From Bog-159 sp963738375 (GTDB taxonomy: Bacteria; Acidobacteriota; Terriglobia; Bryobacterales; Bryobacteraceae): 64,000 bases of DNA. The notes beneath the pieces are model-generated. The model was not told the origin of the DNA and did not search any database. It saw only the letters and a program-made list of their open reading frames with translations. This document shows, piece by piece, positions 18,450-27,721 of this stretch. A program made the translations under genes and the position numbers. Positions within the stretch are counted from its first letter, which is position 1. Each line of letters starts with the position of its first letter. The DNA lies in contig CAVTWL010000010.1 in NCBI GenBank assembly GCA_963738375.1, positions 62,001-126,000 on the forward strand. Reading direction: 5' to 3'.

Positions 18450-19097
18450 CTACCGCACGCCGATGAACGAAAGCATCCGCCCCGCCCGCTCTTTGTCGCG
18501 CCGGAAAGAATGAAAGTCTTCCGCCCCGCACCGCGTGCACAACCCCGCTGCATAAATCCGCGACTCCGCGACGCCCTCCTCCGCCAACTGCCGCCGGTTC
18601 GCTTCGGTCAGATCGATGCGGCACGGCCCCGCTTCCCCAAACTGCGCCGCCACCTCCGGCCCGACTTCATAGCAGCACTTCCCAATGCCCGGCCCGATCG
18701 CGGCATGCACCGCCTCCGCCCGCGTGCCGAATTCCTCGCGCATCCGACCGACGGCCTTCTGCGCGATCCGGCTTACCGTACCGCGCCAGCCCGCATGCAC
18801 CGCCGCCACTGCGCGATGCTCCACATCCACCAGCAAGATAGGAATGCAGTCCGCCGTCTTCACCGCCACCAGATGTCCCGGCGTATTCTCCAGCAGCGCG
18901 TCGCCCTCGCCCAAAACGCCCGCGCGCCCGCCCGCCGTCACGCAAATGTCGGAATGAATCTGCCGCACCGTCGCGGCATCCGGCGCAGCCGAGTTGCGCG
19001 TGCCGAACCCATGCACGAGCCACGCAAACACTTCCAGCTCGCGCACGCGATAAATCTGTTGGGAATCCTTGTAGAACACGCCGATGGAAATTGTCAC
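18450..19097 (-). CDS. pgeF: Peptidoglycan editing factor PgeF (Cu-oxidase_4/YfiH)
   Basis: A 215-residue protein of the YfiH/laccase-domain family, which removes wrongly incorporated L-Ser from muropeptides. Motifs: ATVRQIHSD near residue 40, VAVKTADCIPILLVD, AVHAGWRGTVSRIAQKAVG with the metal-ligand His, and AIGPGIGKCCYEVGPEV with the catalytic Cys. The ATG overlaps the TGA of the upstream NuoB gene (ATGA). It is close to the usual length, slightly short at the N-terminus. Confidence 0.88.
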   Translation of the reverse strand: MTISIGVFYKDSQQIYRVRELEVFAWLVHGFGTRNSAAPDAATVRQIHSDICVTAGGRAGVLGEGDALLENTPGHLVAVKTADCIPILLVDVEHRAVAAVHAGWRGTVSRIAQKAVGRMREEFGTRAEAVHAAIGPGIGKCCYEVGPEVAAQFGEAGPCRIDLTEANRRQLAEEGVAESRIYAAGLCTRCGAEDFHSFRRDKERAGRMLSFIGVR

Positions 19098-19660
19098 GCC
19101 GGCTTCTGGATCTGCGAGATCATCACTTGCTCTTTGAACTGCGCGAGCATCGATTCATCCAGCCGCACTTCCGTCGGCCGCTTCACCAGCGTGGTCATCT
19201 GGTCGATCTTGTCCTGCAGCTTCAGCAGCGCGTAAAACAGATTTTCCGGACGCGGCGGGCATCCCGTCACATAAACGTCCACCGGCACGATCTTGTCCAC
19301 GCCCTGCAGCACGGCGTAGGTATTGAACGGTCCGCCCACGCTCGAACACGCGCCCATCGAAATGCACCACTTCGGATCGGGCATTTGATCCCAGATCCGT
19401 TTCAGCACCGGCGCCATCTTCAACGTCACCGTGCCTGCCACGATCATCAGATCCGACTGCCGCGGGCTGGGGCGAAACACTTCCGCGCCGAATCGGGCGA
19501 TGTCGAAGCGCGAAGTGCTGGAGGCAATCATCTCGATCGCGCAACAGGCCAATCCGAAGGTCAGGGGCCATAGCGCGGACTTGCGCGCCCAGTTGAACAC
19601 ATAATCGACAGAAGTGGTCACCACGTTGCTGTCGAACTGGTGCTGGATCAAAGTCGACAC
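19094..19660 (-). CDS. nuoB: NADH-quinone oxidoreductase subunit B (orphan)
   Basis: A complete 188-residue NuoB, which binds the N2 [4Fe-4S] cluster at the quinone end of complex I. Ligands are in GLACCAIEMIASSTSRFD, SMGACSSVGGPFNTYAVLQG and VTGCPPRPENL. The start is GTG 19660 with GGGAGG upstream. No other nuo gene lies within the window: the upstream neighbour is an arylamine acetyltransferase and downstream is pgeF. Either the other subunits are elsewhere, or this is an extra copy. Confidence 0.92.
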   Translation of the reverse strand: MSTLIQHQFDSNVVTTSVDYVFNWARKSALWPLTFGLACCAIEMIASSTSRFDIARFGAEVFRPSPRQSDLMIVAGTVTLKMAPVLKRIWDQMPDPKWCISMGACSSVGGPFNTYAVLQGVDKIVPVDVYVTGCPPRPENLFYALLKLQDKIDQMTTLVKRPTEVRLDESMLAQFKEQVMISQIQKPA

Positions 19661-19679
19661 CGAACCTCCCTTTGAAGCG

Positions 19680-20429
19680 TTATTCTATCACTCCGAATCG
19701 CTCGCGCAGAATTGCGGCGTATGCGGCTGGGCCCGCCAAGTCCCGCTCGGCCCGCCCGGCCGCCGTGGTTTCAATCAGCCGCATCCCCACCATCGTTACC
19801 CGACCCTCCGGCGTCGCCAGCGTGCAGATCCGTCCCTGGGTGAAATGCGACTCGTGCGACGTCTGATGGAACACGCACCGGCCGACAAAATCCGCAAGCT
19901 CATGCGGCTCAAGCGTAAACCGGTATTGAGGCGTCCAGTCGCCGCCCGCGTCGCGCCGCAGCAAAGTCCGGTAGGGTTCGTCCGCAAGGATCAAATAACT
20001 GGATTCGCCCTGCCGTTGATCCCCGGCCTCGTTCAACCGCACTGGCGCCCGGAATCCGTTGCCGAACCCCACATCCACCAGCCACGGCTCTTCCAGCTCC
20101 ACGCACAGTGCCAGATGATCGAACGCCGGGCTGAATCCGCCGGCCGCCCGCGCCACCTCCGCCGAAAGCATCGTCACGCGAAATCCCAACTCGCGCAGCG
20201 CATAGCACAGCAGCCCGTTCAGTTCATAGCAAAACCCGCCGCGCCGCCGGGTGACAATCTTCTCGAAAAGCGCCTCGGGCTCCAGCGACAATTCGCGCCC
20301 CAGATGAATATCCAGATTCTCGAACGGCACCGCATACATGTGGGCCAGATGCAGGGCGTGCAATGTCTCCGCCGACACCGTCAACGGCCCGGTATATCCA
20401 ATGCGAGCGAGGTAAGCCGCGGTCTCCAA
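19680..20429 (-). CDS. nat: Arylamine N-acetyltransferase
   Basis: A 249-residue NAT with the full Cys-His-Asp triad: Cys in RRGGFCYELNGLLCYALREL near residue 68, His in SPAFDHLALCVELEEPW near 106, Asp in LVDVGFGNGFRAPV near 121. It begins at TTG 20429 (METAAYLARIGYTGPL); the more usual ATG start is absent. It moves acetyl groups from acetyl-CoA to arylamines or hydrazines. It lies upstream of nuoB in the same direction with a gap of 19 bases. Confidence 0.9.
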   Translation of the reverse strand: METAAYLARIGYTGPLTVSAETLHALHLAHMYAVPFENLDIHLGRELSLEPEALFEKIVTRRRGGFCYELNGLLCYALRELGFRVTMLSAEVARAAGGFSPAFDHLALCVELEEPWLVDVGFGNGFRAPVRLNEAGDQRQGESSYLILADEPYRTLLRRDAGGDWTPQYRFTLEPHELADFVGRCVFHQTSHESHFTQGRICTLATPEGRVTMVGMRLIETTAAGRAERDLAGPAAYAAILRERFGVIE

Positions 20430-20469
20430 GGCGTTAGCGTATCAAAACCGCGCGCTAAGATGAAGAGGA

Positions 20470-20787
20470 ATGAAAGCCTTGATTTTCCTGCTCTGCGCCG
20501 CGTGCGCCAACGCCCTTGCGCAGCAGGTGGACCAGCCGTTAGCCAGCTTCGAAGGCGACGTGCATGAGATCAGCTCCGTCAACCTGCGCCTCTCCCGAGC
20601 CGGCCAGGACGATCTCGACATCTCACTCACCCACAAAACCCGCTACTTCAGCGGCGAGAAAAAGATGAAGCGCGACGACCTCAAGCCCGGCGACCACGTA
20701 AACGTCGAAACCAAGCTCGATCTGTACCTGATGCCGGAAGCGGTCAATGTGCGCCTGCTGCCGCCCCCCGAGAAGCTGCAGCCCTAA
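20470..20787 (+). CDS. Small secreted protein, OB-like
   Basis: A 105-residue exported protein with signal peptide MKALIFLLCAACANALAQ. The mature part (FEGDVHEISSVNLRLSRAGQ, then ISLTHKTRYFSGEKKMKRDD and LKPGDHVNVETKLDLYLMP) resembles small OB-fold-like periplasmic domains such as DUF5666. TAAGAT ends eight bases before the ATG, and GAGGA overlaps that gap, so either leaderless or normal initiation is possible. It converges on aceE with a 4-base overlap at the stops. Function unknown. Confidence 0.6.
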   Translation: MKALIFLLCAACANALAQQVDQPLASFEGDVHEISSVNLRLSRAGQDDLDISLTHKTRYFSGEKKMKRDDLKPGDHVNVETKLDLYLMPEAVNVRLLPPPEKLQP

Positions 20788-23458
20788 ATCCGCGCCGCGT
20801 CCGGCTTCTCCGGATTTACGCCCAGTTCTCCAAACGCCGCCGTCGCCCGTTCCACCGGGAAGTTGCCGTCCCGCGCCAACCGCGACAACGCCGCCGCCAC
20901 AATCGACTCCGCGTTGATTTCGAAATGACGCCGCAAATACTCGCGATTTTCGCTGCGCCCGAAACCGTCCGTCCCCAGCGTCTCCATGCGGCCCGGCAGC
21001 CACGGCGCGATCTGATCCGCCACCACCTTCATATAATCGGTCGCCGCCACGATGGGCCCTGTCGCTCCCGCCAGCGCCTGCTGGATGTAAGGCTCGCGCG
21101 CGGCTCGCCGGGATGCAGCCGATTCCAGCGCTCCACCGCCAGCGCGTCGCGCCGCAGTTCGTTGTAGCTGGTTACGCTCCAGACATCGGCCGCCACGCCG
21201 TACTTCTCCGCCAGAATCCCCTGCGCCTTCCGCGCTTCGTTCAGGATCGGACCGCTGCCGAAAAGCTGAATCACCGCCTGCCCGCCTGCCGCGGCCTGAA
21301 AGCGATAGATCCCTTTCAAGATGCCTTCCGTCACACCCTCCGGCATGCGGCTGCATCGGATAGTTTTCGTTGTACAGGGTCAGGTAATAGAAACAGATCT
21401 TCCTGCTCCTGATACATGCGGCGGATGCCATCCTGCACGATCACCGCGATCTCGTAGGCATACGCCGGATCGTAAGTGGCGCAGGTGGGCACCGTGCTCG
21501 CCAGCACGATGCTGTGGCCGTCCTGATGCTGCAAGCCTTCGCCCGACAGCGTCGTCCGCCCGGCCGTCCCGCCCATCAGGAAGCCCTTGCCGCGCGCGTC
21601 GGCGAACGCCCAGATCAGATCGCCCACGCGCTGGAAGCCAAACATCGAGTAATACACGAAGAACGGAATCATCTCCGTGCGGTAGTTCGTGTAAGCCGCG
21701 CCGGCCGCGGTGAACGAGGCCATCGAGCCGGCTTCGGTGATGCCTTCTTCGAGAATCTGCCCGTCCTTCGATTCCTTGTAGTACAGGAACATCTCGGCAT
21801 CGTGCGGCTTATAAAGCTGGCCCTTGCTGGCGTAAATGCCGAACTGCCGGAACAGCGACTCCATGCCGAACGTGCGCGCCTCATCCGGAATGATCGGCAC
21901 CACGCGCTTGCCTAGCGATTGATCCTTCAGCAGCAGCGTCAGGATCCGGACGAACGCCATGGTGGTCGAAACTTCGCGGCCTTGCGATCCGGCCAGCGAC
22001 TCTGCCAGGTACTCCAAAGGCGGCGCTTGAATCTTGCTCGCCGGTGTCGTCCGCGTCGGCATGTATCCGCCCATGAGGCGCCGCCGTTCGTGCAGATAAG
22101 CCATCTCGGGGCTATCGTCCGGCGGACGATAGAAGGATGCATTGCGCGCCGCTTCATCCGGAATCGGGATCTCGAACCGCGAACGGAAATGCGCGATCTC
22201 GGCTTCGTTCAATTTCTTCTGCTGATGGGTAATGTTGCGGCCTTCGCCGGCTTCTCCCAGCCCGTAGCCCTTGATGGTGTGTGCCAGGATCAGCGTCGGC
22301 GAGCCTACGTTCTCCACCGCCGCCTTATAAGCGTTATAGACTTTCTTCGGATCGTGCCCGCCGCGCTTCAACCGCATCAGTTGATCGTCGCTGAGATGCG
22401 CCACCAGGTCGAGCAGCTCCGGATATTTGCCGAAAAAGTTCTTGCGGAAATACGCGCCGTCCTTGGTCACGTAAGTCTGCCACTCGCCGTCCACCACTTC
22501 GGCCATGCGCTTCTGCAGCAGTGCCCTTGGTGTCGCGCGCCAGCAGCGGATCCCAATCCTCGCCCCACAACACTTTGATCACGTTCCATCCCGCGCCGCG
22601 GAAAGCCGCCTCCAGCTCCTGGATCACCTTGCCGTTGCCGCGCACCGGACCATCCAGCCGCTGCAAATTGCAGTTGATGACGAAAATCAGGTTGTCCAGC
22701 TTCTCGCGCGACCCCAGCGTCAGCGAGCCCATCGATTCGGGCTCGTCCATTTCCCCGTCGCCCAGAAACGCCCAGATCTTTCGCGGCGTTACCGGAATCA
22801 GGCTGCGGTTCTCCAGGTAGCGCATGAAGCGCGCCTGGTAAATGGCGTTAATCGGACCCAAGCCCATGGATACCGTGGGGAAGCTCCAAAAATCGGGCAT
22901 CAGCCAGGGATGCGGATACGAGGACAAGCCGGGCGTGTCGCGCAGTTCATGCCGGAAATTCCGCAGATGCTCTTCGGTCAGCCGCCCTTCCAGAAACGCG
23001 CGCGCATAAATGCCGGGCGAAGCGTGGCCCTGGAAATAGATTAGATCGCCCGGCTGATCGCCGTAGCTGGCGTGAAAGAAATGGTTGAAGCCCACCTCCA
23101 GCAGCGTCGCCAGCGAAGCGTAAGTCGAAATATGCCCGCCAATGCCGGCGTCGTACTTGTTCTGCCGGACCACCATGGCCATCGCGTTCCAACGCATCAG
23201 GCTCTTGATGCGCCGCTCCATCGCGCGGTCGCCCGGATAAGGGACTTCCTGGTCCACCCGAATGGTGTTCACGTATGGCGTGTTCATCCGGATCGGAAGA
23301 TCGGCGCCCGCGCCGCGTGCCTGCTCGTTCAGCCGCTCCAAAAGGAACGCCGCGCGATCGGGTCCCTCTTCGTCCAATATCTGCTCCAGCGCTTCAAGCC
23401 ACTCGGACGTTTCGCCCGGGTTGAAATCGACAACACGTTCGCTCATTTTCTGGTGCAT
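20784..23458 (-). CDS. aceE: Pyruvate dehydrogenase E1, homodimeric (frameshifted)
   Basis: AceE type E1, about 890 residues, which decarboxylates pyruvate with TPP for the pyruvate dehydrogenase complex. ATG 23458 has AAAGGAA upstream. Landmarks: YVNTIRVDQEVPYPGD, YDAGIGGHISTYASLATLLE, the TPP motif IWAFLGDGEMDEPESMG, then TLILAHTIKGYGLGEAGEGR, EARTFGMESLFRQFGIYASK, LSGEGLQHQDGHSIVLASTV and a C-terminus GFGRSENREYLRRHFEI. Four single-base changes near 22510, 21405, 21345 and 21105 split it. No E2 or E3 gene is in the window. Confidence 0.9.
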
Positions 23459-23470
23459 GGGGTTCCTTTT

Positions 23471-23476
23471 ATTATA
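23471..23476 (-). promoter_or_regulatory. -10 element of aceE
   Basis: A perfect TATAAT on the minus strand, 12 bases before ATG 23458, with AAAGGAA between. No convincing -35 hexamer is visible 16-18 bases upstream. Confidence 0.5.
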
Positions 23477-23549
23477 GTGAACCAGGCACACCCCCTGGAC
23501 GGCCGATTCACGGCCCGGTTGCGCAAGGTTATCGGGATTTTCCGCGCGT

Positions 23550-23927
23550 CTACGCGGCGCGCACGTCCAAAATGCACGACGTCATGATCGTGCGATGCTC
23601 CGGATGCCGGAATTCCAAATGCATCCCGCGTCCAATAAATGAAGCCTTCAGCATCGAACCGCCCCAGTTCGACCCTTGTATCTGCACCAGCACTGGTTCC
23701 GGGCAAAACGTCGGATGCCCCGAAATCAAAGCCTGCCCATGCCCCCGGTTCACCAACGTATACTGCCGGTTCTGCGTATCCACCCGCAAAATCGCGCCCT
23801 CCGGCAGGCGGTCCAGAAACACGCCGCCCTCCACCTCCGAGGCGACGAAATTTCGGTTCACGCCATCCCCCAAATTCTGGTGCGGACGGAACAAATTGGG
23901 CACGGGCATGCCGGCGTCGGTATTCAT
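23550..23927 (-). CDS. Hypothetical protein
   Basis: A 125-residue protein without signal peptide or membrane segment. It reads MNTDAGMPVPNLFRPHQNLG at the start, and later EGAILRVDTQNRQYTLVNRG, HGQALISGHPTFCPEPVLVQ and GRGMHLEFRHP, a compact, probably all-beta fold. It lies between the divergent aceE promoter region and the PLP gene. I do not recognise the family. Coding character is supported by length and absence of a competing frame. Confidence 0.55.
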   Translation of the reverse strand: MNTDAGMPVPNLFRPHQNLGDGVNRNFVASEVEGGVFLDRLPEGAILRVDTQNRQYTLVNRGHGQALISGHPTFCPEPVLVQIQGSNWGGSMLKASFIGRGMHLEFRHPEHRTIMTSCILDVRAA

Positions 23928-23977
23928 AACCGGTTCGCTTTTATCTTAATGCATTACACTCAGGTGAGGAGTCCTAT

Positions 23978-25225
23978 ATGCCCAACCCCGATGGAACGCA
24001 CCCCGGAGTGCGTCCGCGCACAGCCGTCTTAACCGCCGGTTTCGATCCGCACCTCTCGTTCGGGTCCGCGCGCCCCGCCGTCTTCCGCAGTTCCACCTAT
24101 GTCTTCCCCAGCCCCGAAGAAGCCGAGCACGCCTTCTCCGTTCTCGCCGGCCGCAAACCGGCCGAAGAGGGCGAACGCGCCGACCTCATCTATTCGCGCT
24201 TCTCCCACCCCAACGCCGAAATCCTCGAAGACCAGATCGTTCCCCTCGAACCCGGCGCCACCGCCGCCGGTGTCTTTAACTCCGGCATGGCCGCCATCAT
24301 GACCGCCTTCCTGGCCGTCGTGAAACCCGGCTCCACCATCGTCTACACCACCCCGCTTTATGGCGGCACCACCGGCCTCATTCACAGCTTCCTCGAACCC
24401 TTCGGCGTGCAAGGCATCCCGGTGGAAGGCGGCGACACGGAAGCCATCGAACAAGCCATCCAATCGGCGTCCAACCTGAGCATTGTGTACCTGGAAACGC
24501 CCGCCAACCCCACCATGGTCATGACCGATATCCGAGCCGCCGCCGCGGCCGCCAAAAACCATCCGGACCATCCGGTAATCATGGTCGACAACACCTTTCT
24601 CGGTCCCGCCTTCCAACATCCCATCCTCCTTGGGGCCGACCTGGTGCTCTATTCCGCAACCAAATATCTCTCCGGGATGAGCGATATGGTCGCCGGCGTG
24701 GCCCTCGCCGCCGACCCGCTCCTCATGCGCAAAATCCTCTCCCGCCGCAGCATGTTCGGAAACATCCTGCAGCCCGACGAATGCTGGATGCTGGACGGCC
24801 GCCTGCCCACCGTCAACCTGCGCATGAACCGCCAAAGCAAGAACGCCCAGCGCCTCGCCGAAGCCCTCAACGGCCACCCCAAAATCAAAACCGTCCTCTA
24901 CCCCACCCTCTTCCAAAACCCCGAGCAAAAGCGCATCTACGAAGACCAGTGCGCCTACCCCGGCGGCATCTTCTCTCTGGAACTCGCCGGCCGCGCCGAA
25001 GCCTTCGATTTTCTCCGCAGCCTCCGCATCGGGCGCAATGCCGTTTCGCTCGGCAGCGTCGAAACCCTGGTCTGCCACCCGAAATCCACCACCCACTCCG
25101 GCATGTCTCCCCAGGAGCTCCAGGAAGCCGGCATCGGCGACGGACTCGTTCGCGTCTCTGTCGGCATCGAAGACTGGCGCGACATTCTCGCCGACTTCGA
25201 ACAAGCTCTCGACCGCGTGAAGTAA
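23978..25225 (+). CDS. Cys/Met metabolism PLP-dependent enzyme (methionine gamma-lyase/cystathionine gamma-synthase type)
   Basis: A 415-residue trans-sulfuration enzyme. GAGGAG lies 7-12 bases before ATG 23978. The PLP pocket shows FNSGMAAIMTAFLAVVKPGS, TTPLYGGTTGLIHSFLEP, IVYLETPANPTMVMTDI, IMVDNTFLGPAFQHP, and the PLP lysine in VLYSATKYLSGMSDMVAG. The C-terminal SVETLVCHPKSTTHSGM closes the site. Motifs do not decide between gamma-lyase and gamma-synthase; ADLIYSRFSHPNAEILEDQI is seen in both. The extra ten-residue insert GRKPAEEGER near residue 55 is notable. Confidence 0.88.
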   Translation: MPNPDGTHPGVRPRTAVLTAGFDPHLSFGSARPAVFRSSTYVFPSPEEAEHAFSVLAGRKPAEEGERADLIYSRFSHPNAEILEDQIVPLEPGATAAGVFNSGMAAIMTAFLAVVKPGSTIVYTTPLYGGTTGLIHSFLEPFGVQGIPVEGGDTEAIEQAIQSASNLSIVYLETPANPTMVMTDIRAAAAAAKNHPDHPVIMVDNTFLGPAFQHPILLGADLVLYSATKYLSGMSDMVAGVALAADPLLMRKILSRRSMFGNILQPDECWMLDGRLPTVNLRMNRQSKNAQRLAEALNGHPKIKTVLYPTLFQNPEQKRIYEDQCAYPGGIFSLELAGRAEAFDFLRSLRIGRNAVSLGSVETLVCHPKSTTHSGMSPQELQEAGIGDGLVRVSVGIEDWRDILADFEQALDRVK

Positions 25226-25228
25226 ACT
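25223..25228 (+). promoter_or_regulatory. -10-like element, leaderless-type start
   Basis: TAAACT overlaps the stop of the PLP gene and ends seven bases before ATG 25236. There is no ribosome binding site for that ATG. Confidence 0.35.
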
Positions 25229-25235
25229 CGTACTA

Positions 25236-26408
25236 ATGGCTCAGAGCGCCGCAATCACCTGGGCGGACCGCACCGCCGATCGCACGGCGTCCGTTCCCTG
25301 GTACATCGTCACTTGCGTCATCGCCATCACCTCCGCTTCCATCGGCGGAATCTGGGACATCTCCTGGCACAAAAGCATCGGCCGCGATACCTTCTGGACC
25401 GCGCCCCACATGCTGATCTACCTCTGCGGCGTCCTGGCGGGCATTTCCTGCGGCTACCTGATCCTGTCCAACTCCTTCGGCCGCGCCGCCACGGCACCCT
25501 CGGCCTCTGTCCGCCTGTGGGGTTTCCGCGGGCCGCTCGGCGCTTTCGTCTGCGCCTGGGGCGGCGTCGCCATGATCGCCTCGGCCCCCTTCGATAACTG
25601 GTGGCACGCTGCCTACGGCCTCGACGTCAAGGTCCTCAGCCCCCCCCACGTCCTGCTTATCCTCGGCATGCTGGTAGTCCGCATCGGCACCCTGATCCTG
25701 ATCATGGGGCAACTCAGCCATGCCGCCGGCGCACTGCACACCAAACTGCACGCGCTCATGCTCTACACCTACACTTTCCTGCTGGTGACATCCTTCGGTG
25801 TCTTCCAGGAATACCTGCTGCGCAATTACATGCACAGCGGCCTTTTCTACATGCTGATGGCTCTCGGCTCCTGCTTCTTCTTCGGCGCCCTCTATCGCAT
25901 GTCCGACTTCCGCTGGGCCGGTACCGCGGTCGCCGCCATCTACACCGTATTGAACCTGCTCTACGTCTGGATCCTCCCACTCTTCCCCGCCGAGCCCAAA
26001 CTAGGCCCGGTGTTCCAGCAGGTCACGCACTTCGTCCCCCCCGACTTCCCCATCCTCATCATCGTTCCCGCCTTCCTCCTCGATCTCTCGCGCCCCTACT
26101 GGCCGCGTTGGAACGATTGGGCCCGCGGCGCCATCATCGCCCCCATCTTCGTCCTCGCCCTGATGATCGTGCAGTGGCCGCTGGCGACCTTCCTGATGAC
26201 GCCCGCCGCCCACAACTGGGTCTTCGGCTCCGGCTATTTCCCTTTCTTCGTCCCCAGCGATACCGATTGGGTGCGCAACGTCTTCACCCAGGTCGAACAG
26301 AACCGCGCCCAGTTTCTCGGCCACCTCGCCCGCGCCATCGTCTTCGGCGCACTCATGGCCCGCGTCGGCCTCGCCTGGGGCGACTGGATGCGTAAACTCC
26401 GCCGCTAA
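25236..26408 (+). CDS. Polytopic membrane protein with duplicated His motif
   Basis: A 390-residue protein with about ten membrane segments. Two related motifs lie at about residues 41-58 and 119-137: DISWHKSIGRDTFWTAPH and DNWWHAAYGLDVKVLSPPH. Both fit D-x2-WH-x3-G-x-D-x(5-6)-PH and each precedes a membrane helix, so the N-terminal half looks like an internal duplication. The His and Asp residues could bind a metal or haem. The remaining part is hydrophobic with VPPDFPILIIVPAFLLDLSR. I do not recognise the family. Confidence 0.7.
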   Translation: MAQSAAITWADRTADRTASVPWYIVTCVIAITSASIGGIWDISWHKSIGRDTFWTAPHMLIYLCGVLAGISCGYLILSNSFGRAATAPSASVRLWGFRGPLGAFVCAWGGVAMIASAPFDNWWHAAYGLDVKVLSPPHVLLILGMLVVRIGTLILIMGQLSHAAGALHTKLHALMLYTYTFLLVTSFGVFQEYLLRNYMHSGLFYMLMALGSCFFFGALYRMSDFRWAGTAVAAIYTVLNLLYVWILPLFPAEPKLGPVFQQVTHFVPPDFPILIIVPAFLLDLSRPYWPRWNDWARGAIIAPIFVLALMIVQWPLATFLMTPAAHNWVFGSGYFPFFVPSDTDWVRNVFTQVEQNRAQFLGHLARAIVFGALMARVGLAWGDWMRKLRR

Positions 26409-26428
26409 CCTGCCGTGTCAGCCGTGGC

Positions 26429-26469
26429 GCACGCACTCGTGCGTGCCGCGTCGCCACTCATGGCGACGC
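26429..26469. repeat. REP-like double hairpin, copy 1
   Basis: Two adjacent hairpins: GCACGCA-CTCG-TGCGTGC (26429-26446) and a 9-base stem GCGTCGCCA/TGGCGACGC with loop CTCA (26448-26469). Copy 2 at 29783-29822 has the same layout and loop type but different stem bases with matching changes on both sides. It lies 20 bases after a stop codon. Confidence 0.75.
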
Positions 26470-26481
26470 CAGCCGCAGCCC

Positions 26482-26487
26482 TATAAT
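26482..26487 (+). promoter_or_regulatory. -10 element, leaderless-type start
   Basis: Perfect TATAAT ending six bases before TTG 26494 of the TPR protein, with no ribosome binding site. Confidence 0.5.
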
Positions 26488-26493
26488 AAGAAT

Positions 26494-27669
26494 TTGAAAT
26501 CCATCCTGGCCGTCCTCCTCTGCTTCACTCCCACCATCTTCGCCGCCAACCCCTTGGTCGACCGCGGCTACGACCACTTCTATAACCTCGAATACGACCA
26601 GGCCCTGGCAGCCTTCGATCAGGCCATCGCCGCCGACCCCAACAACCCCGACCTGCACAACCACGCCGCCGAAACCGTCGTCTTTGCCGAAATGTTCCGC
26701 GACGGCGCCCTCGAAAGCGAACTCGTCACCGGCAACAATTCCCTGCTCCGCCGCGCCAAGCTGAATCCCGCGCCCGAAACCAAAAAGCGCTTCCTCGGCG
26801 AAATCGCCAAAGCCCTCGACCTCGAGCAGGCCCGGCTCCGCCACAACCCCAACGACGCCGGCGCGCTCTATGCCGAAGGCATCACCTACGGCCTGCGTGC
26901 CAACTATTACTTCCTCGTCGAAAAAGCCTGGGTCGATGCGCTCCACGATTCCACCACCGCGCGCAAACTCCATAACCGCGTCAGCGAACTCCAACCGCAA
27001 AACATCGACGCGCGGCTCGTCCAAGGTCTCCACGACTACGTAATAGGCAGCCTCCCCGCCATGTACAAAATGTTCGGCTTCCTGATCGGCTTCCACGGCG
27101 ATCGCGAAAAAGGCATCCGCATCGTCGAACAGGTCGCCGCGCAAGGCTCGCTCAACAAAATCGACGCCGAGGTCTTCCTCGCCGCCATCTACCGCCGCGA
27201 ACGCCAGCCCGCCAAAGCGCTCCCCCTGGTCGAAAGCCTGATCGCCCGCTTCCCCCGCAACTACCTCCTGCGCTTTGAGCAGGCCGGCATGTACTCCCAA
27301 CTCGGTGACGGCAAGAAGGCCGTAGCCGCGGTCCAGCAGGTTGCCCAGCTGAAAGCTCAAAACGCCCCCGGCTATGCCCGCGTCCCCTGGGAATCCGTCT
27401 ACTATCAGACCGGCACCATCCAATTCTGGTATGGCGACTACGCCAACGCCCTCGCCAACATGCAAAAGGTGACCGCCCACTCCGACGAAGTGGACCTCAA
27501 CACCGGCGTTCTCGCCTGGATGCGCGTCGGCCAGATCTACGACCTCACCTCCCGCCACGCCCTCGCCATCGAAGCCTACAAGAAAGCCATGGCCTACGCC
27601 CCCGACGCCGAAGCCGCGAAAGAATCCCGCCGCTACATCAGCTCGCCTTACCGCCGCGAAAAAAGCTGA
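26494..27669 (+). CDS. Secreted TPR-repeat protein
   Basis: TTG 26494 gives a Sec signal MKSILAVLLCFTPTIFA and a mature protein of about 375 residues. TPR units are seen at NPLVDRGYDHFYNLEYDQAL, PNNPDLHNHAAETVVFAEMF, RQPAKALPLVESLIARFP, NYLLRFEQAGMYSQLGDGKK and RHALAIEAYKKAMAYAPDAE. An upstream start at 26443 would translate the REP-like repeat and is rejected. TATAAT ends six bases before the TTG, a leaderless layout. Related proteins are common in acidobacteria (inference). Function unknown. Confidence 0.75.
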   Translation: MKSILAVLLCFTPTIFAANPLVDRGYDHFYNLEYDQALAAFDQAIAADPNNPDLHNHAAETVVFAEMFRDGALESELVTGNNSLLRRAKLNPAPETKKRFLGEIAKALDLEQARLRHNPNDAGALYAEGITYGLRANYYFLVEKAWVDALHDSTTARKLHNRVSELQPQNIDARLVQGLHDYVIGSLPAMYKMFGFLIGFHGDREKGIRIVEQVAAQGSLNKIDAEVFLAAIYRRERQPAKALPLVESLIARFPRNYLLRFEQAGMYSQLGDGKKAVAAVQQVAQLKAQNAPGYARVPWESVYYQTGTIQFWYGDYANALANMQKVTAHSDEVDLNTGVLAWMRVGQIYDLTSRHALAIEAYKKAMAYAPDAEAAKESRRYISSPYRREKS

Positions 27670-27721
27670 TTCCCTCGCCGGTCCGCTCGGCCCACGCTAG
27701 AATATCTTCCGGAGGGAACCC

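Noticed and set aside
24029..25204. A 391-codon antisense frame
   Set aside because: It mirrors the PLP enzyme gene; Gly-rich and without any family motif.
26443..26493. Upstream start for the TPR protein
   Set aside because: It would translate the REP-like repeat; the TTG at 26494 directly follows TATAAT and starts a proper signal peptide.
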